From an uncultured Lachnospiraceae bacterium (GTDB taxonomy: Bacteria; Bacillota; Clostridia; Lachnospirales; Lachnospiraceae), in NCBI GenBank assembly GCA_958405355.1, contig CATYEA010000030.1, forward strand, positions 1-13,309: 13,309 nt of DNA. Direction: 5' to 3'. Shown one piece after another: positions 1-7,463 of this stretch (its first letter is position 1; the number at the start of each line of letters is the position of its first letter). The translations under genes and the position numbers were made by a program. The notes under the pieces are model-generated. The model worked only from the letters and a program-made list of their open reading frames with translations. It had not been told where the DNA came from and searched no databases.

Positions 1-473
1 TCCAATGACTTCAAATCTTCCAGTGTCGGCGCATCCTCACAGCTCAATTTTGCGCCGCCATTATATAAAAGTACGGTAGATGGCAGCTCGTCCTGCTGTG
101 TCAGTGCAAAAATAAATCCTTTCATCAAAATCCGTCCCAATTCGTCATCGCCGTTTCCCATAGTATCCGAAGAGATGACAACAACCATATTTTTCCGGGC
201 ATCCGGAAGACAGCTTTCACCCTGAGGTGTCTCAGTTTCCTCTGAATCCTCTGCATCCCCAATGGTCATGACAACCCGGTATTTCTGTTCTTCCAGCTTT
301 TCCGAGATAACACCGTAATTTTTCTGTACAGCCATTTTAGTCAGATTCTGGACAGCGATTTCATTATCCACCAGAATTTCCACCTGTCCGGCGCCTTCCA
401 TATCTTTAATCGCATTTTTGGTCTTTACTACCGGAATTGGACACGTATCTCCCATGGCATTAATTTTTATCAT
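1..473 (-). CDS. yedF: YedF, selenium-metabolism sulfurtransferase-like protein (3' end cut by window edge)
   Basis: About 157 residues are visible; the family is near 200, so the C-terminus lies beyond base 1. The N-terminal ~75 residues are a TusA/SirA-like domain with the hallmark CPxP motif ([15 protein letters not shown], Cys11). After an acidic linker (about residues 85-100), a DsrE-like domain begins near residue 107 ([23 protein letters not shown]). This TusA plus DsrE order is that of the YedF family, which co-occurs with SelD and is thought to carry or relay selenium or sulfur in the cytoplasm; the exact reaction is unproven. The ATG overlaps the selD stop (ATGA), and a GGAGG site lies inside the end of selD, so the two are translationally coupled. 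The call rests on translation of the minus strand from 473 to 1 with no stop in frame. Confidence 0.9.
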   Translation of the reverse strand, partial: MIKINAMGDTCPIPVVKTKNAIKDMEGAGQVEILVDNEIAVQNLTKMAVQKNYGVISEKLEEQKYRVVMTIGDAEDSEETETPQGESCLPDARKNMVVVISSDTMGNGDDELGRILMKGFIFALTQQDELPSTVLLYNGGAKLSCEDAPTLEDLKSL

Positions 474-1510
474 TTTCTGTTTCCTCCAATCACATATATT
501 TCTGTTTCTTTCTTTTCTGTAATCTCTCCCACCAGTCTCGCAGGCAATCCGCAGTCCTGCAATTCTGCCAGCAATTCTTCGGCCTGCTCCGCTTTTACAG
601 CCATCAAAAGCCCGCCGGAAGTCTGAGGGTCAAAAAGCACTTCCTCCATGGCAAAGGATACATTTTCAAACTTCACATGAGGCCCCGCGTGATTACGATT
701 TCTCTGTCCCCCTGCCGTCAATAGAAATTCATCGGCATAATCCAATGCACTGTCAATCACCGGAACCTGGTCTGCATAAATATGGCAGGACAGCCGTCCA
801 TCCATCATTTCATGCAAATGGCCTAAGAAACCAAAGCCGGTCACATCGGTGCATGCATGAATTTCATACCTGCGGCTGATTTCCGAAGCTTTTTTATTCA
901 AAGTCGTCATGGATGCAATCGCCTCCGACATAGCGGCCTCGGAAGCCTGCTGTACACGGTTTGCCGTACATACGATTCCCACGCCCAGCTTCTTTGTGAG
1001 AATCAGCTTGTCTCCAGGTTTTCCCTGATTGTTTGGATAAATATGCTCCGGATGGACCAGCCCCGTTACAGAAAGCCCATACTTAACATCCGAATCCGCA
1101 ATGGAATGTCCGCCGGAAAGAATGCCTCCGGCTTCCATGACCATTTCCGAACCTCCCCGCATAATCTCACCCAAAACATTTAAATCCATGGTCTCAGGAA
1201 AACAGACAATGTTCAGCGCCGTTTTCACCGTACCTCCCATGGCATACACATCGCTCAGCGCATTGGCCGCCGCAATTTTCCCAAAAGTATAAGGGTCCTC
1301 CACCATCGGCGGAAAGAAATCCAGTGTCTGAACAATGGCCACATTATCCGTGATCTTATAAACTGCCGCATCATCCTTGCTGTCATAACCGATCAGCAGA
1401 TTCGGGTCCGGCGCCCCCTTCGGAAGCTTTTCCAACACTCTGGAGAGTACCCCGGCACCCAATTTTGCGGTACAACCGCCGCCCTTACAAAATATTATCT
1501 TTTCACTCAT
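470..1510 (-). CDS. selD: Selenide, water dikinase (selenophosphate synthetase) SelD
   Basis: SelD uses ATP and selenide to make selenophosphate, the selenium donor for selenocysteine, selenouridine and the labile selenium cofactor of molybdenum hydroxylases. The 346-residue length is normal. The glycine-rich N-terminal loop reads [10 protein letters not shown], placing Cys13 at the position of the catalytic Cys/Sec and Lys16 at the conserved lysine. Other family signatures are the LDFFPP segment, [26 protein letters not shown] and DPQTSGGLL. No in-frame TGA or selenocysteine is needed, since this is the Cys form. The gene starts 9 bases after the yqeC stop with an AAGGTGAG site overlapping that stop, and it overlaps yedF at its 3' end. 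With yqeC and yedF on either side, supply of selenium to a molybdenum hydroxylase is the likely use, but this window cannot exclude a role in selenocysteine synthesis as well. Confidence 0.97.
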   Translation of the reverse strand: MSEKIIFCKGGGCTAKLGAGVLSRVLEKLPKGAPDPNLLIGYDSKDDAAVYKITDNVAIVQTLDFFPPMVEDPYTFGKIAAANALSDVYAMGGTVKTALNIVCFPETMDLNVLGEIMRGGSEMVMEAGGILSGGHSIADSDVKYGLSVTGLVHPEHIYPNNQGKPGDKLILTKKLGVGIVCTANRVQQASEAAMSEAIASMTTLNKKASEISRRYEIHACTDVTGFGFLGHLHEMMDGRLSCHIYADQVPVIDSALDYADEFLLTAGGQRNRNHAGPHVKFENVSFAMEEVLFDPQTSGGLLMAVKAEQAEELLAELQDCGLPARLVGEITEKKETEIYVIGGNRK

Positions 1511-1519
1511 AACTCACCT

Positions 1520-2242
1520 TTATCCTTCCCTCTCTGACTGCCTGTCGAAACGGGTCATGACCCATTGAGTGATTCCCTGTGCCTCCAGAGCTTCTCCAAT
1601 CTGCTCTCCGGCCCGGATATCCTCTTCGGAATCACATTGGTTTAAAACAACATAATAATCCCGTTTCCCAACGTTTTTCCTGGTGCCTTTCTCCGAAGCC
1701 AATATCTTCACCATCATATCCACGGTCATGGTATCTGTCGGAGCAGCCCCCAGCAGCCGAATCGCTTCCTCCTGGCGAAAACAGACCGCTTCCAGAGGTT
1801 TCCCCAAAGCCTTCATACCCATAGCCCCAATGACGATATCACAGGTTTCCGGAATGACCGGCTCGTGTCCGTCCGGCACCTTGCACGGCATTCTTTTTGC
1901 CCCGTCCGCTTCAATCAGGACAATATCCGCCATACCTATATACATGTTCAGTTCCTGTTCCGACAGACCCGTCAGTTTTTCCGGCTGCCCGTTCCTGTCC
2001 AGCCTCCCTGCGACGGCATAAGAACCACGGCGCCACAGGCTTTCTATGGCATCCGGACTGCGTGCCCACACATCTACCTCCGGCCGATAAATATGGGTCG
2101 TTGTCGTAATAAGAGTCCGCGCTCCATTTCCCGCAAAACGCCTCGCCAAAGCATACATGAGCGTCGTTTTTCCTCCGGCGCCCACAAGGGAAATAACATG
2201 ATTTTTTTCTTTCAGAAAGGGAAATTCACCTTTTATGATCAT
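1520..2242 (-). CDS. yqeC: YqeC, putative selenium-dependent hydroxylase accessory protein
   Basis: The 240-residue protein begins with a P-loop (VGAGGKTTLM, residues 20-29), followed by a conserved ITTTTHIYRP segment and an IEADGAKRMPCKVPDGHEPVIP segment typical of the YqeC family. The family is known mainly from co-occurrence with SelD, YqeB and selenium-dependent molybdenum hydroxylases. Its biochemical role is not established; a nucleotide-dependent role in inserting or activating the Se/Mo cofactor is an inference. It is probably cytoplasmic, with no signal or membrane segment. The ATG at 2242 has an AAAGGTGA site about 8 bases upstream. It lies 18 bases after the MogA-MOSC gene and 9 bases before selD, so it is co-transcribed with them. 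Confidence 0.9.
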   Translation of the reverse strand: MIIKGEFPFLKEKNHVISLVGAGGKTTLMYALARRFAGNGARTLITTTTHIYRPEVDVWARSPDAIESLWRRGSYAVAGRLDRNGQPEKLTGLSEQELNMYIGMADIVLIEADGAKRMPCKVPDGHEPVIPETCDIVIGAMGMKALGKPLEAVCFRQEEAIRLLGAAPTDTMTVDMMVKILASEKGTRKNVGKRDYYVVLNQCDSEEDIRAGEQIGEALEAQGITQWVMTRFDRQSEREG

Positions 2243-2260
2243 CTGATTTTCACCTTTGTT

Positions 2261-3187
2261 TTACAAAACGGTAATCCGGTCTCCCGCTTTTGCCTTCCCC
2301 GGTTTTAACACCCGGACAAAAATTCCTTCCCTCGGCATGACACAGTCTCCCGTCTTTTTCCGGATTTCACAGTCCTGATGGCATTCTTTTCCAATCTGGG
2401 TCACTTCACAGACCGCCGTACCGATTTGAAGCTTTGTACCCACCGGCAGTTCATGAAAACAGATGCCCTCGGCTAAAATATTCTCCGCAAAGGCTCCGGG
2501 AAGAAGTGTTTCGGACATACTTTCCTGAATCTTTGCCACACTTTCCGTCCCCAGAAGGCTCACCTGCCGATGCCAGTTTCCCGCATGGGCATCCCCCTGG
2601 ATGCCCCAGTCCTGTACCAGCTCAATACTCTCCACCGGATGCTTTATCTCACCTTTTCTCTCACTGATACATACCGCCCGGATGACCGCCGTCGAAGCAG
2701 CGCAGTCCGCCGAACCTTCGGAATACAGCATCTCAATACCATGCCGGACAGGTTCGATCACTGCCGCCAGATTTTCTTTGGCTGCTTTTTCGCTGCCGGG
2801 CAGATTGATGATCAGGCTCCGGCCTCGGATACCGGCCACACTTCTGGACAGACATCCCTTCGGCGTAATCCGCATACTTTCCGCCCGCATGGCTTCCGGA
2901 ATTCCACGGGTTTCCCGTTCAATCACCGCCAGTGTTGCTTCCGGCGTGATATCTCTCGGTGAAAATCCGGTTCCTCCGGTAGTAATGATCAGTGCTGCCT
3001 GTAAATCATCGGCGCACCGGATAAGTTCTGCCTTGATCTGCTCCATCTCATCCGGAATAATACACGTATGAATGACATTCCATCCATGCGCTTCCAGCAT
3101 ACCGCAGATTGCCGGTCCACTGGTATCCGTCCGCTCTCCCCGGGCTCCCTTATCACTGATGGTAAGTACCGCCGCCCTTTCATTCAT
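2261..3187 (-). CDS. MogA/MoaB-type molybdopterin protein fused to a MOSC domain
   Basis: With the start at 3187 the product is 308 residues. Residues 1 to ~160 are a MogA/MoaB domain (molybdopterin adenylylation) with the motif TTGGTGFSPRDITPEAT at 69-85 and a LINLPGSEKA segment near 126-135. Residues ~168-308 are a MOSC domain of the YiiM/MOCS sulfurase C-terminal type: GIQGDAHAGNWHRQVSLLG (195-213), GAFAENIL, and GKECHQDCEI with Cys269 and Cys273. MOSC domains are linked to sulfur or selenium transfer and to Moco binding. The open frame extends 12 codons further upstream into moaC, but the start at 3187 has a strong GGGAGG site and gives an 8-base overlap with the moaC stop, so it is preferred. 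The fusion couples an adenylyl-molybdopterin step with a possible cofactor sulfuration or selenation step; the latter is inference. Confidence 0.9.
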   Translation of the reverse strand: MNERAAVLTISDKGARGERTDTSGPAICGMLEAHGWNVIHTCIIPDEMEQIKAELIRCADDLQAALIITTGGTGFSPRDITPEATLAVIERETRGIPEAMRAESMRITPKGCLSRSVAGIRGRSLIINLPGSEKAAKENLAAVIEPVRHGIEMLYSEGSADCAASTAVIRAVCISERKGEIKHPVESIELVQDWGIQGDAHAGNWHRQVSLLGTESVAKIQESMSETLLPGAFAENILAEGICFHELPVGTKLQIGTAVCEVTQIGKECHQDCEIRKKTGDCVMPREGIFVRVLKPGKAKAGDRITVL

Positions 3188-3671
3188 TATTTCTTTCCTC
3201 CCTGTAAAAATCTCCGTGAACACCGCCGGTTTTCTCCAAAAGGCAGATATCGGTAATTTTTATATCCTTTTGTATCGCCTTGCACATATCATAAACCGTC
3301 AGAGCCGCCACAGAAACGGCCGTTAAAGCCTCCATCTCCACGCCCGTCTTCCCATCACAGCTCACATCAGCCAAAATCTCTATCCGGTAATTTTCCTCAT
3401 CCAAACGAAGGGACAGATCAATCCCCTGGACAGGAATCGGATGGCACATGGGAATCAGTTCCGACGTCCTCTTGGCTCCCATAATACCTGCAATCTGGGC
3501 CACCGTCAACACATCACCTTTTTTTACACCGCCGGTCTGAATCCGTTGAAATGTGTCGGCATTCACCCAAACGCTGGCCGATGCCACCGCGGTCCTGTGG
3601 GATACCGGTTTCTCACCCACATTCACCATTTTTGCCCGGCCCTGGTCATTAAAATGTGTAAAATCATTCAT
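3180..3671 (-). CDS. moaC: Cyclic pyranopterin monophosphate synthase MoaC
   Basis: MoaC converts the MoaA product (3',8-cyclo-7,8-dihydro-GTP) to cyclic pyranopterin monophosphate, the first stable intermediate of molybdenum cofactor synthesis. The 163-residue length is standard. Visible signatures are GAKRTSELIPMCHPIP (65-80), GVEMEALTAVSVAALTVYDMCKA (110-132) and LLEKTGGVHGD near the C-terminus. Asp128 and Lys131 fall at the same numbers as the active-site pair of the E. coli enzyme, and Lys50/51 are also present. It starts 8 bases after moaA, with a GGAGG site overlapping the moaA stop, and ends overlapping the MogA-MOSC start. It is the natural partner of the upstream moaA. Confidence 0.97.
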   Translation of the reverse strand: MNDFTHFNDQGRAKMVNVGEKPVSHRTAVASASVWVNADTFQRIQTGGVKKGDVLTVAQIAGIMGAKRTSELIPMCHPIPVQGIDLSLRLDEENYRIEILADVSCDGKTGVEMEALTAVSVAALTVYDMCKAIQKDIKITDICLLEKTGGVHGDFYREERNNE

Positions 3672-3679
3672 TCTATGTT

Positions 3680-4633
3680 TCAGCCTCCAATCTGATTCAT
3701 CAGACGCCCCGCCATACTCCGCTTCTCTACAGAAAGCTCACCATGCCGAAACGGCTTTGCGCCAATCGCCTTCTTAAACTGGTCCTGCATACCAACATCA
3801 TCAAGACCTTTAATATTCAGTTCGTCCCCATAATGAAGACATGGTTTTAATTTTCCGTCAGCAGATAAACGAATGCGGCTGCACTCACCGCAAAAATGAC
3901 TGCTGACCGGCGTAATCAATCCGACATTTCCAAGAGCTCCCGGAAGCCTGTACAAGGCGGCAACACCGCCATCCGGCGCGGCCGGGACAATTCCATCAAG
4001 CTGTGAAAGGACCCGATTTCCCGGAACCATCGCCGTTTCATTAAAATCACCGCTGTCATACATTGGCATCCATTCGATAAACCGGACGTCCACCGGATAA
4101 ATTCTCGTAAGTTCCGCTAAAGAAATGATTTCATCGTCATTAAACCCGCCAAGCAAAACTGCGTTAATCTTAATTTTTTTGAATCCCGCATCCAGCGCTG
4201 TAAGAAATCCCTGCCAGGCTTCCTCAAAATTTCCAATACGCGTAATATATCTATATTTTTCCGGATTCAATGTATCCAGGCTGATATTCAATCTCTGCAC
4301 CCCGGCTTCCAGCAGCGGTCGTGCCATCTCTGAAAGCCTTATGCCGTTGGTCGTCAAAGCCACTTCCTGTATGCCCGGAATCTCCGACACCCGTCGGCAG
4401 ATTGAAAGGATATTCTTTTTTACAAGCGGCTCACCTCCGGTAATCCGAACTTTTGTAATTCCCAGAGAAGCGGCCGTCGACACCGCCTGAATCATTTCAT
4501 CCTCAGTCAGCATATCTTCATGGCGCCGTTTGCCTACACCCTCTTCCGGCATACAATACCGGCATCTCAGATTACACAAATCAGTCACCGACAGCCGCAG
4601 ATAATATATATTTCTTCCGTATTTGTCAATCAT
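3680..4633 (-). CDS. moaA: GTP 3',8-cyclase MoaA (radical SAM)
   Basis: MoaA is a cytoplasmic radical-SAM enzyme that starts molybdenum cofactor synthesis from GTP. From the start at 4633 it is 317 residues. The SAM cluster motif CNLRCRYC has Cys20, Cys24 and Cys27, followed by a TGGEPL motif. A second 4Fe-4S site is formed by Cys248, Cys251 and Cys265 (CxxC, then 13 residues, then C), typical of MoaA. The protein ends in the functional Gly-Gly pair (NQIGG). The frame is open 22 codons further upstream, but that stretch lies inside the preceding gene and does not resemble MoaA. A GGAAGG site just upstream supports 4633, which lies one base beyond the preceding TAA. Confidence 0.97.
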   Translation of the reverse strand: MIDKYGRNIYYLRLSVTDLCNLRCRYCMPEEGVGKRRHEDMLTEDEMIQAVSTAASLGITKVRITGGEPLVKKNILSICRRVSEIPGIQEVALTTNGIRLSEMARPLLEAGVQRLNISLDTLNPEKYRYITRIGNFEEAWQGFLTALDAGFKKIKINAVLLGGFNDDEIISLAELTRIYPVDVRFIEWMPMYDSGDFNETAMVPGNRVLSQLDGIVPAAPDGGVAALYRLPGALGNVGLITPVSSHFCGECSRIRLSADGKLKPCLHYGDELNIKGLDDVGMQDQFKKAIGAKPFRHGELSVEKRSMAGRLMNQIGG

Positions 4634-4634
4634 A

Positions 4635-5651
4635 TTAATACCTTCCAAAAGTACAATTTGGGAAATGACACGGCTTGCAGAGCTGGCAGAGTCCGCCATC
4701 CCCCAAGCGTATCAAATCTTCTTTTGTCAGCTTATCTTTTGTAAATATCTGGGGCAATAATACATCAAACATCGTCACCGGCATACTGATGGCTGCCCCC
4801 GGAATTCCAAGAATCGCCACATTGCCCAGATAAGCCACCAGGGTCATATTGCCGGGCTGGGCAGGTACTCCATGGGTAATGATGTCTGCACCGAGTCTTT
4901 GGACAGCCGTCGATGTAATATCATCCGGGTCTACCGACATACCGCCGGTAAAAATGAGGAAATCCGCTCCCTGAGCCAGATATTTTTCCGCTGCGGCTCC
5001 AATCATATCCAGATCATCGTCGCAGATCGTCACACCCAGAATCTCACCGGGATATTGTTTCAGCTTCGCCCGCACTACCGGTTCAAATTTATCTTCAATC
5101 CGGCCGCTGTAAACCTCGGAGCCGGTAATAATAACCCCGGTTTTCAGCGCGTGATATGGACGCAGATCTAAAAGTTTCCGGTCTCTGCACAATTCTTCTG
5201 CGCGGATAATCTGTTCTTCCTTTGTGACCAGGGGCACGATCCGCATCGATGCCAGTCTTGCACCGGCCTCCACCGGATAATGGTCCGACAGGGTGGAAAT
5301 AGTCAGGTCGCCAATTGCGTTAATTTCCCGCAAAAGCTCCCGATCTACCCGGAACATCCCCCGGGTATCTGCCATTAAAAGCACCTTTCCCTCGGACACT
5401 TCGGTATAATGGGCACCTTCCACTTTCGCCATGGCTGCCATACGGTACGCTGCATCTTCTTCATGAATCTCGCCCGCATTTACCTCCCAGACAAAAACCT
5501 GACGTTTCCCCAGATCCAGAAGTTTCGGTATATCCTCTTCCCGTATGATATGACCACGCTTAAAGGCCGCTCCCTTAAATCCGTCCCTCATCGCCGTAAT
5601 ATCATGGCAAAGTTCCATGCCAACAGCATTTTCCACATTTATTTTTTTCAT
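4635..5651 (-). CDS. MoeA-like molybdopterin-binding protein with Cys-rich C-terminal tail
   Basis: The 338-residue protein has an N-terminal region (about 1-165) and a MoCF_biosynth/molybdopterin-binding domain (about 168-312). Signatures of the latter are ITGSEVYSGRIEDKFEPVV, CDDDLDMI, FTGGMSVDPDDIT and HGVPAQPGNM, followed by ILGIPGAA. Such proteins resemble the molybdopterin-binding core of MoeA but lack its usual full domain set. The last 17 residues, CQLCKPCHFPNCTFGRY, carry four Cys and one His in a CxxCxxCxxxxC pattern that could bind an Fe-S cluster or zinc. The gene starts 3 bases after the modC stop, with an AAAGGA site, and ends one base before moaA. A role in molybdate insertion or a specialised Mo-cofactor step is inferred from family and context. 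Whether it replaces MoeA cannot be seen here. Confidence 0.85.
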   Translation of the reverse strand: MKKINVENAVGMELCHDITAMRDGFKGAAFKRGHIIREEDIPKLLDLGKRQVFVWEVNAGEIHEEDAAYRMAAMAKVEGAHYTEVSEGKVLLMADTRGMFRVDRELLREINAIGDLTISTLSDHYPVEAGARLASMRIVPLVTKEEQIIRAEELCRDRKLLDLRPYHALKTGVIITGSEVYSGRIEDKFEPVVRAKLKQYPGEILGVTICDDDLDMIGAAAEKYLAQGADFLIFTGGMSVDPDDITSTAVQRLGADIITHGVPAQPGNMTLVAYLGNVAILGIPGAAISMPVTMFDVLLPQIFTKDKLTKEDLIRLGDGGLCQLCKPCHFPNCTFGRY

Positions 5652-5654
5652 AAT

Positions 5655-6731
5655 CTATCCTTTCAACAATAAAATCACATCCGAAGGAATCCGGATATCA
5701 ACTATCGGCTTTTCCGAAGCCGGCGTATAAATATTTCCTGTCTTCAGCCGATAGTAATTCCATAATTTCTTGTCTACTTCCCATCCAAAGGTTTTTGCCC
5801 CGCCTTCCACTCCACGCAGCAGAAGGGTATAAGAAAATGTATTTTCAATAACTTCCTCTACGAAACACCGAAAATGGTTTTCTCCCTCTCCTGCCTGTAT
5901 ATCGTGCATGCGGATACCGATGTATTCCACATCTTCCGGAATATTTTGGACATAGAGCTTCAGCCCCCAGTCCAGTGCCATGAGATGGCTATCATCCAAT
6001 ATCTTTACTTCCGATATATTTTTACATCCGGTCAATATCGCACCATTTTTTGTTTTCGGTGCAGCAAACACTTCGCCTTTTTCACCCATGGCCTCAATCC
6101 GGCCATTTTGCATGACAACAACTTTATCCGACATTCGGTAAACTTCGTCCCGGTCATGGGATACAAGAATCACTGTTTTACCGAAGGACTGTATCGCACG
6201 GCGCACTTCCTGTTCGAGCTGAAACCTCAAATGACTATCCAGCGCTGAAAAGGGCTCATCTAAAAGCAAAATATTCGGGTCTGAAACCAACGCTCTGGCC
6301 AATGCTGTGCGCTGCTGCTGTCCTCCGGACAATTCGGAAGGATATTTATTCACCTCCGAAGCCAGGCCAAAACTTTCTATAAATTCATGAATCAGACTTT
6401 CACGCTTCACCGGATCTTTTTCTCTTTTAGCCCCGGCCGCCACGTTCTGCATCACTGTCATATTTGGAAACAGGGCGTAATTTTGAAAGACCAGTCCGGT
6501 TTTCCGTTCCTGCACCGACAAATTAATCTTTTTATCCGAATCAAACAGCGTAACTCCATCCAGTATGATCCGCCCCCGATCCGGCTTTTCAATCCCGGCA
6601 ATACACTTCAGTGTCATGCTCTTGCCGCAGCCGGAAGCCCCCAAAAGTGCCAGTGTCTCATTTTCTGCCTCAAAAAAAACTTTCAGATGAAAATTTCCAA
6701 GTTTTTTCTCAATATCAACATAGAGAGACAT
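5655..6731 (-). CDS. modC: Molybdate ABC transporter ATP-binding protein ModC
   Basis: This is the ATPase that powers molybdate import with ModB and ModA at the membrane. From the start at 6731 it is 358 residues. It shows Walker A (GASGCGKS, 31-38), Q-loop (VFQNYALFP, Gln83), ABC signature (LSGGQQQRTALARAL, 134-148), Walker B with catalytic Glu (ILLLDEP, 154-160), D-loop (SALD) and switch His192. The region after ~225 resembles the C-terminal Mop/TOBE-like part of clostridial ModC proteins (TGCKNISEVKIL), which may sense or bind oxyanion. The frame is open 26 codons upstream inside modB, but the ATG at 6731 overlaps the modB stop (TGATG) and has a GGGGTG site. Sulfate or tungstate as substrate is possible from this subunit alone; the Moco neighbours favour molybdate. 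Confidence 0.95.
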   Translation of the reverse strand: MSLYVDIEKKLGNFHLKVFFEAENETLALLGASGCGKSMTLKCIAGIEKPDRGRIILDGVTLFDSDKKINLSVQERKTGLVFQNYALFPNMTVMQNVAAGAKREKDPVKRESLIHEFIESFGLASEVNKYPSELSGGQQQRTALARALVSDPNILLLDEPFSALDSHLRFQLEQEVRRAIQSFGKTVILVSHDRDEVYRMSDKVVVMQNGRIEAMGEKGEVFAAPKTKNGAILTGCKNISEVKILDDSHLMALDWGLKLYVQNIPEDVEYIGIRMHDIQAGEGENHFRCFVEEVIENTFSYTLLLRGVEGGAKTFGWEVDKKLWNYYRLKTGNIYTPASEKPIVDIRIPSDVILLLKG

Positions 6732-7390
6732 CACACACCCCTTTTCTTTTCCAGCATATTGACTGCCAGAAGTACCACAAAGGAAATGGCAAGGTTCACT
6801 AATACCCACCGAAAGGCCAGCGCATCGTCATTTGTCCGCCATAATTGGTAAACAGTCGTGGAAATGGTTGCCGTCCGACCGGGCGTGTATCCGGCAATCA
6901 TATTCGTGGCTCCATATTCCCCCAGCGCTCTGGCAAAGGATAAGACCGCCCCGGCCAGAATTCCCTGACGGCATACAGGCATACGGATATGCCAGAATAT
7001 ATAAGTATTCGACAATCCAATGGACTGTCCCGAATAAGCAAGATTCTCATCAAAGGATTCAAATGCCCCCCGGGCCGTCCGATACATTAAAGGGAAAATA
7101 ACCACCGACGTTGCAAAAATAGCGGACCACCAGGTCATCGTCAGTCTGAGATGAAATACTTCCAAAAACCAGGTGCCGATGAGCCGCTTTGGTCCCAAAA
7201 CCCGAAGCAGAAGATACCCCACTACTGTTGGCGGTAAGACCAACGGGAGGGTCAAAATCACATCCAATATACCTTTAATAAGGCGGGGAGCCTTTGAAAT
7301 ATAATAAGCTGAAAAAATACCAAGAAAAAATATAAGCGCTGTGCTGATTCCCGCAATTCGCAGCGAATTCCACAAAGGAAACCAATCCAC
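6731..7390 (-). CDS. modB: Molybdate ABC transporter permease ModB
   Basis: The 219-residue integral membrane protein has about five hydrophobic segments, the first two near residues 10-35 and 40-65. It has the cytoplasmic EAA-type loop (SGQSIGLSNTYIFWHIRMP) that docks on ModC, followed by SFARALGEYGAT, a conserved ModB/CysT signature. It forms the channel for molybdate delivered by ModA. Translation starts with GTG at 7390, preceded by AGGGGAGGT eight bases upstream, which fixes the start despite the weaker start codon. It follows modA after 73 bases that contain a small hairpin, and it overlaps modC by one base. Confidence 0.95.
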   Translation of the reverse strand: MDWFPLWNSLRIAGISTALIFFLGIFSAYYISKAPRLIKGILDVILTLPLVLPPTVVGYLLLRVLGPKRLIGTWFLEVFHLRLTMTWWSAIFATSVVIFPLMYRTARGAFESFDENLAYSGQSIGLSNTYIFWHIRMPVCRQGILAGAVLSFARALGEYGATNMIAGYTPGRTATISTTVYQLWRTNDDALAFRWVLVNLAISFVVLLAVNMLEKKRGV

Positions 7391-7425
7391 AGGTCTGCAC
7401 CTCCCCTAATTATATAACAAAACAA

Positions 7426-7447
7426 AGGCGGACACCACTGCCCGCCT
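7426..7447 (-). terminator. Weak hairpin between modA and modB, possible attenuator
   Basis: On the minus strand AGGCGG and CCGCCT form a perfect 6-base-pair stem around a 10-base loop, followed by a T-rich run (TTGTTTTGTT). It lies between the modA stop and the modB ribosome binding site. A leaky terminator or mRNA-stabilising hairpin here would raise the ratio of binding protein to membrane subunits, as is common in ABC importers. The stem is short and the T-run is interrupted, so this is only moderately supported. Confidence 0.4.
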
Positions 7448-7463
7448 GTACATTATCTTAAAT

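Noticed and set aside
470..1510. Selenocysteine codon in selD or a neighbouring gene.
   Set aside because: The catalytic position of SelD is an ordinary Cys codon, and no real gene here is interrupted by an in-frame TGA.
3188..3223. Longer start for the MogA-MOSC protein, and similarly longer starts for moaA (to 4699), modC (to 6809) and the C39-like gene (to 10292).
   Set aside because: The extensions lie inside upstream genes and do not resemble the families, while the internal ATGs sit at stop/start overlaps or immediately after stops, most with good ribosome binding sites.
857..3326. Plus-strand open frames opposite selD, yqeC, the MogA-MOSC fusion and moaC (for example 857-1183, 1865-2308, 2601-3071).
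   Set aside because: They are antisense to well-recognised genes, have no family resemblance or convincing ribosome binding sites, and show the odd composition expected of reverse frames.
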